Below, piece after piece: positions 1-5,378 of a DNA stretch of 6,027 nt; within the stretch, counting starts at the first letter, position 1; every line of letters begins with the position of its first letter. Source of the stretch: JALOAT01 sp050179875 (GTDB lineage: Bacteria > Pseudomonadota > Gammaproteobacteria > Thiohalomonadales > Thiohalomonadaceae); NCBI GenBank assembly GCA_050179875.1, contig JBFXES010000179.1, positions 1 through 6,027 on the forward strand, read 5' to 3'. The position numbers and the translations under genes were made by a program. Under the pieces are notes generated by a model, which searched no databases, was not told where the DNA came from, and saw nothing but the letters and a program-made list of their open reading frames with translations.

Positions 1-2
1 CG

Positions 3-185
3 CCGCCGCACCCGCGCAGTGTCTACGTGGTCCCCGTACTCTGGTGCGTGGTGGGGGCGCAGGCCGCTTTCCTGCTCGACGTTCCGCAGGACCTCGGTCT
101 CGTGGCCGCGGGACTTGCGGGCGTGTGGCTGTTTCTCCGTAGCGGGCGCCAGCGACCTGGTCAGATCCCCGCGTACCACTCGTAG
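3..185 (+). CDS. C-terminal fragment of a membrane protein (partial, 5' end outside window)
   Basis: This open frame is already open at the left edge and ends at a TAG at 183-185, giving about 60 residues. The codons are strongly G/C-ending, as in the neighbouring real genes, and the peptide has two hydrophobic stretches (about residues 7-25 and 31-47) separated by a short acidic turn with the residues DVPQD, then a basic, polar tail (RSGRQRPGQ). This is the layout of a membrane protein ending in two helices with a cytoplasmic tail. The hydrophobic pattern with LWC...G and a small-residue-rich last helix is reminiscent of the C-terminus of DUF6064 family proteins, but that is only a faint resemblance from memory. 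Its last 25 bases overlap the 3' end of the opposite-strand molybdoenzyme gene, so the two are convergent. Function is unknown. Confidence 0.6.
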   Translation, partial: PPHPRSVYVVPVLWCVVGAQAAFLLDVPQDLGLVAAGLAGVWLFLRSGRQRPGQIPAYHS

Positions 186-931
186 CCGCGGTCTTCCCAA
201 TAGCCGCCCTTGCCGCCTTCGATGGCCTCGAAGCTTTCCACCAGTTCGATGCCGCGCAGGAATTTCGCCATCTTGTAGCCGAGCTGGCGCTCGACGCGCA
301 GGCGCAGCGGCGCGCCGTAGGGGACGGGAAGCGGCCGATCGTTCCACTCGTAGGCGAGGATGGTCTGGGGATGATAGGCGTCCTCGAAATCGATGCTCTC
401 GTAATAGCGGTCGCCGCTCGGGTCCATGGTGTCGAAGCAGTAGAACACCACGTAGCGTGCCTCGGGCAGCGGACGCACCTCGTCGAGCAGCGCGGCGAGC
501 CGTGCGCCGCGCCACTTGGCGATGGCGCTCCAGCCCTCCACGCAGTCGTGACGGGTGATCTGGGTGCGCGCAGGCAGCGCGCGCAATTCATCCAGCGTGT
601 ACGTGCGCGGGTTTTCCACCAGGCCACTGACGGGCAGCCGCCAGTCTGCGAACCCGCGCGCCGCCAGCGCCTGGTAGTCGGCATCGATGGGCTGGCGCGT
701 GCCGTTGCTGGGGAAGCGGGGCGACAGATCGGCCTCGGTGAATTCCTTCGCCATGCTGTCGCGCGCCGCGAGGGCGTGATGAAGTCCGCGATTCACCCGT
801 TCCGCACTGCCGAGCAGGCGTGGAAACCAGCGCGTCTGCGACAGACGGTCGCAGCCGGTGAGGCCGAGCAGCGCGCCCAGCCCGAGCAGGCGCATGAGCG
901 TGCGCCGGCGTTGGGAGCGGGGATCAGTCAT
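161..931 (-). CDS. Tat-exported lipoprotein molybdopterin-dependent oxidoreductase (sulfite oxidase fold)
   Basis: This 256-residue protein carries the oxidoreductase molybdopterin-binding domain (sulfite oxidase/YedY superfamily, Pfam Oxidored_molyb) over about residues 98-240. The segment TRHDCVEGWSA places Cys130 as the expected thiolate ligand of molybdenum, as in that superfamily. The N-terminus has a twin-arginine motif (R9-R10-T-L-M-R), a short hydrophobic core and a lipobox L24-T-G-C27, so it is probably exported folded with its cofactor by Tat and then anchored as a lipoprotein. There is no haem domain, so electrons should pass to or from a partner. The partner is obvious: the cytochrome b gene just upstream overlaps it by 8 bases (stop TGA inside the start region), which implies co-transcription and coupled translation. 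Substrate is not readable from the sequence; sulfite, thiosulfate-like compounds, or oxidised methionine or other S-/N-oxides are family possibilities. The start is the ATG at 929-931, supported by the signal peptide and a weak AAGG upstream. Confidence 0.9.
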   Translation of the reverse strand: MTDPRSQRRRTLMRLLGLGALLGLTGCDRLSQTRWFPRLLGSAERVNRGLHHALAARDSMAKEFTEADLSPRFPSNGTRQPIDADYQALAARGFADWRLPVSGLVENPRTYTLDELRALPARTQITRHDCVEGWSAIAKWRGARLAALLDEVRPLPEARYVVFYCFDTMDPSGDRYYESIDFEDAYHPQTILAYEWNDRPLPVPYGAPLRLRVERQLGYKMAKFLRGIELVESFEAIEGGKGGYWEDRGYEWYAGI

Positions 932-1745
932 GGCCTTGTTCCCGTGGTGTGAACCAGCCGGTGATCATGGCGCGCAACTCCCGCAGCGGTCCCACGGCGA
1001 ACACCATGAGCACGTGCACCAGGGTGAACAGCACCAGGCCGAAGGTGATGATGAAATGGATGCTGCGCGCCGACTGGCGGCCGTCGAAGGTGGTGATCAG
1101 GGCAGGGAAGGCGGCGTCGAGCCAGGGCGACATGGCGAGACCGGTGAGCACCATGAGCGGCAGCATGACGAAGATCACCACCAGGTAGGTAATCTTCTGC
1201 AGCGGGTTGTAGCCCTGCTCCGCGTCCGCCCGCAGCGCGCGCAGGGAAAGATGGCTCTTCAGCGTGCGGGGAAGATGGCGAGCCTCGTCGCCGCGCAGCC
1301 AAAGGTCGCGGCTGACGTGGCGGCTGGCGAAGCCCCAGGCGAGATACGCCAGCCCGTTGAGCACCAACACCCAGGCGAAAAAGAAATGCCAGCGCCTCCC
1401 CATGGCCAGCCAGCGGTCACTGGGGATGGTGCTCCAGGCAGGAAAGCCGCGCGGCGTGCCGTCGGAGAGGGCCAGCACGCCGGTGGTGTCGTATTCGCGC
1501 CCGAACAGGCGCGTGATGCCGCGGCGCTCGCCGGTGTGGGGATCGACGATTGCGGCCATGGCGAGCCAGGCCCGCTCCGGGTCGGAGCGCTCGCCCCAGT
1601 ACAGCGCCGGGTGGGCGTTGAAGATCTGCAGCCCGCTGCCGAGCATCACCACGAGGACGATGAGGTTCAACCAATGGGTGATGCGTACCGGCAGGCGGTG
1701 GCGGTAAACGCCGCGCGGGCAGCGTTCGGGCAGTGCGGTGTCCAT
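924..1745 (-). CDS. Cytochrome b561-type membrane subunit of the molybdoenzyme
   Basis: This 273-residue protein (counted from the ATG at 1743-1745) is a di-haem b-type cytochrome of the cytochrome b561/Ni-Fe hydrogenase b-subunit family. Four membrane helices are visible at about residues 22-42, 117-138, 185-205 and 228-251. Candidate haem ligands are His24 (ITHW) in helix 1, His120 (RRWHFFF) in helix 2, and His230 and His244 in helix 4. The loop between helices 1 and 2 is long (about 43-112) and contains the FNAHPALYWG and FPAWSTIPS segments, which I recall from members of this family paired with sulfite-oxidase-type molybdoproteins. It should pass electrons between quinone and the periplasmic molybdoprotein encoded immediately downstream. 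An in-frame TTG at 1791-1793, preceded closely by AGGGG, could add 16 residues; I prefer the ATG because the extra residues have no hydrophobic or conserved character, but its GAGGGG lies about 15 bases away, so the start is uncertain. Confidence 0.88.
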   Translation of the reverse strand: MDTALPERCPRGVYRHRLPVRITHWLNLIVLVVMLGSGLQIFNAHPALYWGERSDPERAWLAMAAIVDPHTGERRGITRLFGREYDTTGVLALSDGTPRGFPAWSTIPSDRWLAMGRRWHFFFAWVLVLNGLAYLAWGFASRHVSRDLWLRGDEARHLPRTLKSHLSLRALRADAEQGYNPLQKITYLVVIFVMLPLMVLTGLAMSPWLDAAFPALITTFDGRQSARSIHFIITFGLVLFTLVHVLMVFAVGPLRELRAMITGWFTPREQGHD

Positions 1746-1849
1746 GGCCGTGTCTGGCCGCCCCTCGCGAAACCGATGAGGACAGCCTAGCAAAGCCCCT
1801 GCGTGTCGCGGTCAGGCCGTGCGGGTGCAGTGCGGCGAGCCAGGGGACC
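1746..1849. other. Spacer between feoB-like gene and cytochrome b gene
   Basis: These 104 bases separate two minus-strand genes. No open frame in them looks like a gene. There is no run of T after a compact hairpin on the minus strand, so no clear intrinsic terminator separates the FeoB-type gene from the cytochrome b/molybdoenzyme pair. The only inverted repeat seen is a distant 6-bp pair (CCCCTG at 1796-1801 with its complement at 1841-1846, 39-base loop), which is weak. Any promoter for the downstream pair must lie here, but no convincing -35/-10 pair was seen. Read-through from the upstream gene is possible. Confidence 0.4.
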
Positions 1850-3892
1850 TCACATCAGCCACCGCGCCAGTTCGAGCAGCAGGCGCACCACGCCCGCCAC
1901 CAGCAGGGCGACGCCCACGGAAATGCCGATGGAGGCAAAGGCCTCCTTGCGGCCGATGGTCTTGAGCATCACGGCGAAGGTGGAAACGCACGGCACGTAA
2001 AAGGTGAGGAACAGCAGGAACACCGTGATCTGCACGGTGTCGAGCAGCTCGCCCACCTCGAAGCTGCCGAGCGCCTGGTAGATCATCAGCAGCGACAGTT
2101 CCTTGCGCAGCACACCGAACAGGATGGGCAGCCCCAGCACCGCCGGCAGGCCGAGCCACCACGAGGTGACCGGCGTGAGCAGGAGATTGATGAACTCGTC
2201 GGCGCCGAAGTGGCTGAGCAGGGCGAGCACCACGCTGCCGCCCACCAGCAGGGGCGTGACGATGGTGAGGATGTCCTCGGTGCGCGCCCAGGTGGTCTGC
2301 AGGAGGCTGCGCAGCTCGGGCAGGGCGTAAGGCGGGATCTCCAGCACCTGGCCGGGCCCGGTCTCGGGCTGGCGTCTGGCGAGCAGCCGTCCCACCACGG
2401 CGATCACGGTGACAGTGAGCAGGAAGATGGCCAGCACGCCGCCTGCGCCCAGGTATTTGCCCGCGAGCGCCAGGATGATGGCCGAGCGTGCCGAGCAGGG
2501 CACGAAGGTGATCAGCACCGAGGCCACCACGCGGGCGCGCCCGCGCGTGCCCGCAGCAGCGGCCGACAACGCCGGCACGTTGCAGCCGAGGCCCAGCAAA
2601 AAGGGCACGGCCACGCTGCCGTGCAGGCCGACGTGGTGGAAGCCGCGGTCCACCACGAAGGCGATGCGCTGCATCACGCCGGCCTGTTCCAGGGCGACCA
2701 GCAGCATCACCAACGGGATCATGTAGGGCACCACGATGCCCACCAGGCCGATGAGGCCGTCGGCCACGGCCCGGCCCACCACGCCCGTGGTGGATTGCGG
2801 TTGCCAGCCTTCCGCGAGTTCGATGAGGCGCGCGGCCGTGAGGCTGTCCAGCCAGGCGCTCACCTCGAACACGACGAACAACACGGCGCCGAATACGGCG
2901 AGGCTGCCGAGCAGACCCCACTGCGGATGCAGGAACAGCTCGTCGAGCCAGTAGCGCCAGCCCTTGCCTTCGTGGGGTGCGCCCAGGCGCGTGGCGCTCT
3001 CGAACAGGGTGGCGGCGAGGTGATGGCGATCGGCGTGCAGCTCCTCGGCCAGCGGGCGCGGCAAGCGGCCCTCCGCCGCAACGCGCAGTTTCTCGATTTC
3101 GGGCAGCAGCGCGGGGAAGTGCTGCCGCATCTCGTCCACGAAATAGCCTTCGCCGAGCGCGATCTGGGTGAGCAGGAAGGCGTGGGGCACGCCGAAGGCC
3201 TGCTGCACGTCGGGCCGGTTCAGGGTGTGGCTCAGGGGCCTGAGGCTCTCCTGGATGTGGCGGCTGCTGGGTTGCGGAATGGGACAGGCCTGCTGACGCA
3301 CCGCCTCCACCGCGCGGGCGAAGACCTCGGCGATGCCGTGGCCCATGAGCGCCACCGTAGGCACCACGGGCATGCCCAGGGCGCGACTCAGGGTGCGTGC
3401 GCTGATGTGCAGGCCCTTGCGCCCGGCGCTGTCCATCATGTTCAGGGCGATCACCACCGGGCGGCCCAACTGGCTCAGTTCCAGGGTGAGTTCCAGGTCC
3501 CGTTCCAGGGCGGTGGCGTCCACCACCTGAATGATCACGTCGGGCGGTGAAAACGGCGCGCGCGCGGCCTCGTGGGCGGCGATGGGCGGCGGCTCGTCGC
3601 CCCATAGCAGGTATTGCAGGGCGCCGCGTTCATCCTCGCCATGCAGGTGCAGGGAACGGATGCTGGGCAGTTCCACCACGCGCGCCTCGTCCAGGCCGAT
3701 CTGCACGGCGCATTCGCGGTAGTCGCGATCGGTGCCGGCCAGTTCACCCTTCTGGATGGACGTGCTTGCCACGGCATCGAACAGGGTGCTCTTGCCGCAA
3801 TTTGGCATGCCGATGAGGGCGATGCGGAGACGGTGGGCGCCACGGAAAAGACCGCGGGGGACGGGGACGACGGCTTCGCGGACTGAGTTCAT
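1850..3892 (-). CDS. feoB: FeoB-type G-protein-coupled metal (ferrous iron) transporter with degenerate G motifs
   Basis: This 680-residue inner-membrane protein has the FeoB architecture: an N-terminal G domain (about 20-200), a helical linker (about 205-300) and a polytopic membrane domain (about 325-680). The P-loop G28-MPNCGKST-36 is intact, and the FeoB-type G4 motif NMMD (151-154) is present. The membrane core keeps GLGCNVPA (434-441, Cys437), FVPCSAR (463-469, Cys466), FGVLRKE (592-598) and YVPC (632-635), as well as Glu402 in the ALEQAG segment. In FeoB these regions form the gates and putative metal path for Fe(II) import. Odd points: the G3 DxxG is replaced by ELPS (74-77), the G2 threonine position appears to be Asp55, and there is a Pro/Ala/His-rich insertion near 98-117. 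No feoA or feoC lies beside it. The ATG at 3890-3892 was chosen because the G domain begins shortly after it; upstream in-frame extension to 4036 has no conserved features. The ribosome site (GGAA about 10 bases upstream) is weak. FeoB family assignment is firm; iron as the substrate is inferred. Confidence 0.9.
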   Translation of the reverse strand: MNSVREAVVPVPRGLFRGAHRLRIALIGMPNCGKSTLFDAVASTSIQKGELAGTDRDYRECAVQIGLDEARVVELPSIRSLHLHGEDERGALQYLLWGDEPPPIAAHEAARAPFSPPDVIIQVVDATALERDLELTLELSQLGRPVVIALNMMDSAGRKGLHISARTLSRALGMPVVPTVALMGHGIAEVFARAVEAVRQQACPIPQPSSRHIQESLRPLSHTLNRPDVQQAFGVPHAFLLTQIALGEGYFVDEMRQHFPALLPEIEKLRVAAEGRLPRPLAEELHADRHHLAATLFESATRLGAPHEGKGWRYWLDELFLHPQWGLLGSLAVFGAVLFVVFEVSAWLDSLTAARLIELAEGWQPQSTTGVVGRAVADGLIGLVGIVVPYMIPLVMLLVALEQAGVMQRIAFVVDRGFHHVGLHGSVAVPFLLGLGCNVPALSAAAAGTRGRARVVASVLITFVPCSARSAIILALAGKYLGAGGVLAIFLLTVTVIAVVGRLLARRQPETGPGQVLEIPPYALPELRSLLQTTWARTEDILTIVTPLLVGGSVVLALLSHFGADEFINLLLTPVTSWWLGLPAVLGLPILFGVLRKELSLLMIYQALGSFEVGELLDTVQITVFLLFLTFYVPCVSTFAVMLKTIGRKEAFASIGISVGVALLVAGVVRLLLELARWLM

Positions 3893-3914
3893 CGCGCAGA
3901 GTTTCCGGTAAATG

Positions 3915-3947
3915 GCCGGGCGACAGCAAGGCTGTTTCACGCCCGGC
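3915..3947. repeat. Bulged inverted repeat (hairpin) in the feoB-like leader
   Basis: The outer arms GCCGGGCG (3915-3922) and CGCCCGGC (3940-3947) are perfectly complementary over 8 bp. The inner arms ACAGC (3923-3927) and GCTGT (3931-3935) pair over 5 bp around an AAG loop, leaving a 4-base bulge (3936-3939). This gives 13 base pairs in one compact structure. On the minus strand it would form 22 bases upstream of the FeoB start codon, close to the ribosome-binding region, with the bulge TGAA on the 5' side. No T-run follows on either strand, so a simple terminator is unlikely. It could be a 5' leader control element, a protein operator, or a dispersed palindromic repeat. Confidence 0.65.
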
Positions 3948-3985
3948 GGCGGCATATCACGCAAGAGTGCGGCAGATCCCGCAGC

Positions 3986-4014
3986 ATCCAACCTTGCCGC
4001 CGGCTTGAGGTCAA
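3986..4014 (-). promoter_or_regulatory. Weak sigma70-like promoter candidate for the feoB-like gene
   Basis: Reading the minus strand, TTGACC (4009-4014) matches five of six bases of the -35 consensus and is followed after exactly 17 bases by TTGGAT (3986-3991), which matches only three of six bases of the -10 consensus. Transcription would begin near 3978, giving a leader of about 86 bases that contains the bulged hairpin. The -10 is poor, so this is a candidate only. Confidence 0.25.
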
Positions 4015-4094
4015 ATGCCCACAAGGGTCGCCGCATTGGCCCGAACCGTGCTGGTTACAAGCCGCTCGCCCCGATCGCCGATCGCACTGCCACC

Positions 4095-4667
4095 ATGCCC
4101 ATCATCACGCCCCCATTCCTCGCCGGACGGCATCGCCCGGGGGATTACACCGTCGCGGCCCTCGTCCTGTGCATCCTGGTCCTGCTCGCCGGCTGTGACG
4201 CGTCCGCACCGCCGCTGAAACCGGGCGATGCCGCGCCCGCGTTCGTGCTCGACACCCCGCAAGGCCGGACGGTGCGGCTGGCCGACCTGCAAGGACAGGT
4301 GGTGGCCGTGCGCTTCTGGGCCGACTGGTGTCCGCATTGCAGAAACGAGATGAGGGCGCTGGAACCGGTGTACCGGCGCCTGCACCCGCAGGGGCTGGAG
4401 ATCCTTGCCGTGAACGTGGCGCAGGACCGCGAAGCGGTGCTGCGTTTCATCAAACCGCTCGGTATCACCTATGCGGCGCTCCTGGATCCGGACTCGGAGG
4501 TGGCGCGCCGCTACGGCGTCATCGGCCTGCCGACCACGGTGTTCGTGGACCGCGCGGGCAAGGTGCGCGGGAAGATCCTGGGCGAGTCCGACGCGGCCAG
4601 CTTCGAGGCCATGGCGCGCGCACTGCTCGATGAAAACGTGAGCCGCGCAGGGGCGAATCCGTCATGA
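4095..4667 (+). CDS. TlpA-like thioredoxin-fold lipoprotein (thiol-disulfide reductase)
   Basis: This 190-residue protein begins with a hydrophobic segment (about 19-33) ending in a lipobox L31-A-G-C34, so it is a predicted lipoprotein facing the periplasm. Asp35 directly after the lipidated cysteine would favour retention in the inner membrane by the E. coli rule. Residues 41-185 are an AlkC/TSA/Redoxin-type thioredoxin domain: FWADWC-P-H-C places the redox pair at Cys79 and Cys82, and GLPTTVF has the cis-proline at Pro146. This is the TlpA/ResA/CcmG family, which reduces disulfides in periplasmic proteins, including apocytochrome c and copper-site proteins. Its stop codon overlaps the start of the next gene (ATGA at 4664-4667), so the two are translationally coupled. 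Given SafE-like and NosL-like neighbours, keeping copper-binding cysteines reduced is a likely job. The ATG at 4095 gives the shortest form with a complete signal peptide; a longer frame opens at 3912 but lacks conserved content. No good Shine-Dalgarno sequence precedes 4095. Confidence 0.87.
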   Translation: MPIITPPFLAGRHRPGDYTVAALVLCILVLLAGCDASAPPLKPGDAAPAFVLDTPQGRTVRLADLQGQVVAVRFWADWCPHCRNEMRALEPVYRRLHPQGLEILAVNVAQDREAVLRFIKPLGITYAALLDPDSEVARRYGVIGLPTTVFVDRAGKVRGKILGESDAASFEAMARALLDENVSRAGANPS

Positions 4668-5347
4668 CCGACACTACGCTTGCCATGGCCTTTCTCGCGG
4701 GCCTGTTGGGCAGCGGGCATTGCATCGGCATGTGCGGCGGCCTGGTATGCGCCTTCTTCCTGCGCATGGGGGAGGGGGCGCGCGGACCGTTCACCTATGC
4801 TGCTTATCATGGCGCACGTGTGCTCGTGTACGTCACGGTCGGCGTGCTGGCCGGGATGCTCGGTCTCGTACTCACCTCCACCGGCATCGTCGGCAAGACC
4901 CAGGCCGTCCTGCAGATCCTGGCGGGCCTGGTCGTGATCGTGCTGGGCCTGGACATCCTCGGCATCGGCCCGTGGCGCCTGCGGTGGAATTTCCTGCCCG
5001 CGGCCTGGTTGCAGGGTGCGGTACGGATCGCCGCCACGCGCCCGCGCACCGGCGCCTTTGCTGGCGGTTTGGTGAACGGCCTGATGCCGTGTTCGCTGAC
5101 CCTCGCCATGGCGGTGAAGGCAACCACTGCGCAGGGGCCGCTGGAGGGCGGCCTGCTCATGCTGGCCTTCGGGCTGGGCACGTTTCCCTCCATGCTCCTG
5201 GTGAGCGTGCTGCTGGCGCGGCTCGGCGCCGCGCGGCGGGCGCAGCTTCTCAAGGTGGCGGCGCTGTTCGTGATCGCGCTCGGCGTGGCCACCGTCTGGC
5301 AAGGGGCCAGGTACTTCAGCGTGATGAAGGGGCTGGCCAACTGGTGA
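4664..5347 (+). CDS. Sulfite exporter TauE/SafE-type (DsbD_2, HCxGMCGG) membrane protein
   Basis: This 227-residue protein is almost wholly membrane-embedded, with about six helices (about 5-31, 45-70, 80-101, 130-152, 158-182, 190-211). Helix 1 carries GSGHCIGMCGG, with His19, Cys20, Met23 and Cys24, and helix 4 carries GLVNGLMPCS, with Pro142-Cys143. These are the signature motifs of the DsbD_2/cytochrome c biogenesis transmembrane family usually labelled 'sulfite exporter TauE/SafE', whose members commonly sit beside ccoGHIS-type oxidase assembly genes. Related DsbD/CcdA proteins carry electrons across the membrane through paired cysteines; the extra His and Met also suit Cu(I) transfer. 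It could therefore either supply reducing power to the TlpA-like protein or move copper. The start codon overlaps the preceding stop (ATGA), and the NosL-like gene follows after 31 bases, so the three form an operon. Sulfite export itself is not supported by anything here. Confidence 0.88.
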   Translation: MTDTTLAMAFLAGLLGSGHCIGMCGGLVCAFFLRMGEGARGPFTYAAYHGARVLVYVTVGVLAGMLGLVLTSTGIVGKTQAVLQILAGLVVIVLGLDILGIGPWRLRWNFLPAAWLQGAVRIAATRPRTGAFAGGLVNGLMPCSLTLAMAVKATTAQGPLEGGLLMLAFGLGTFPSMLLVSVLLARLGAARRAQLLKVAALFVIALGVATVWQGARYFSVMKGLANW

Positions 5348-5367
5348 TTAGGCAAGTGGCGAAGGCC

Positions 5368-5375
5368 AAGGAGGT
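5368..5375 (+). promoter_or_regulatory. Strong Shine-Dalgarno site of the nosL-like gene
   Basis: AAGGAGGT lies 3 bases before the ATG at 5379, a near-perfect complement of the 16S rRNA tail though with short spacing. It fixes the start of the NosL-like gene. It is far stronger than the ribosome sites of the other genes in the window and suggests that the NosL-like protein is made in larger amounts than its two upstream partners. Confidence 0.75.
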
Positions 5376-5378
5376 CGT

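Larger units (their letters stand above)
3893..4094. promoter_or_regulatory. Divergent intergenic region between feoB-like gene and the tlpA-like operon
   Basis: This 202-base stretch lies between two divergent start codons and must hold the promoters of both transcription units. No clear Fur box (AT-rich 19-mer), FNR box (TTGAT-N4-ATCAA) or typical MerR-family dyad was found by eye. It contains the bulged inverted repeat at 3915-3947, a possible minus-strand promoter at 3986-4014 and a short tandem 7-mer (CCGATCG twice at 4071-4084). No convincing plus-strand -35/-10 pair or Shine-Dalgarno sequence was seen ahead of the ATG at 4095. Confidence 0.6.

Noticed and set aside
371..952. Plus-strand open frames antisense to the molybdoenzyme and cytochrome b genes (371-952, 858-1790)
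   Set aside because: They lie opposite genes with clear catalytic and haem motifs and show no domain of their own.
1796..1846. Distant 6-bp inverted repeat in the spacer between the FeoB-type and cytochrome b genes
   Set aside because: The 39-base loop and short arms give no credible terminator or operator.
1733..3550. A 605-residue plus-strand open frame antisense to the FeoB-type gene, rich in His, Gln, Ala and Glu
   Set aside because: It is the mirror of a real gene in GC-rich DNA: composition is unlike any known fold, there are no domains, and it overlaps the well-supported FeoB-type frame over nearly its whole length.
1812..3605. A 597-residue minus-strand open frame in another frame of the FeoB-type gene
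   Set aside because: It is very rich in Arg, Ala, Gly and Pro without any motif; it is a frame shadow of the FeoB-type gene.
3990..4011. ACCT...AGGT dyad resembling a MerR/CueR-type operator
   Set aside because: Only the four outermost bases of each arm are symmetric; the interior does not match, and the spacing relative to any -35/-10 pair is not supported.
4071..4084. Tandem CCGATCG repeat just before the TlpA-like start
   Set aside because: Only two 7-base copies; this is expected by chance in GC-rich DNA and has no associated feature.
3893..4094. Fur, FNR or riboswitch control of the divergent promoters
   Set aside because: No sequence resembling a Fur or FNR box, or the conserved core of the NiCo metal riboswitch, could be found by eye in this spacer.
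4511..5302. A 263-residue minus-strand open frame antisense to the SafE-like gene
   Set aside because: It is a low-complexity His/Gln/Arg/Ala sequence mirroring a membrane protein with recognised motifs.
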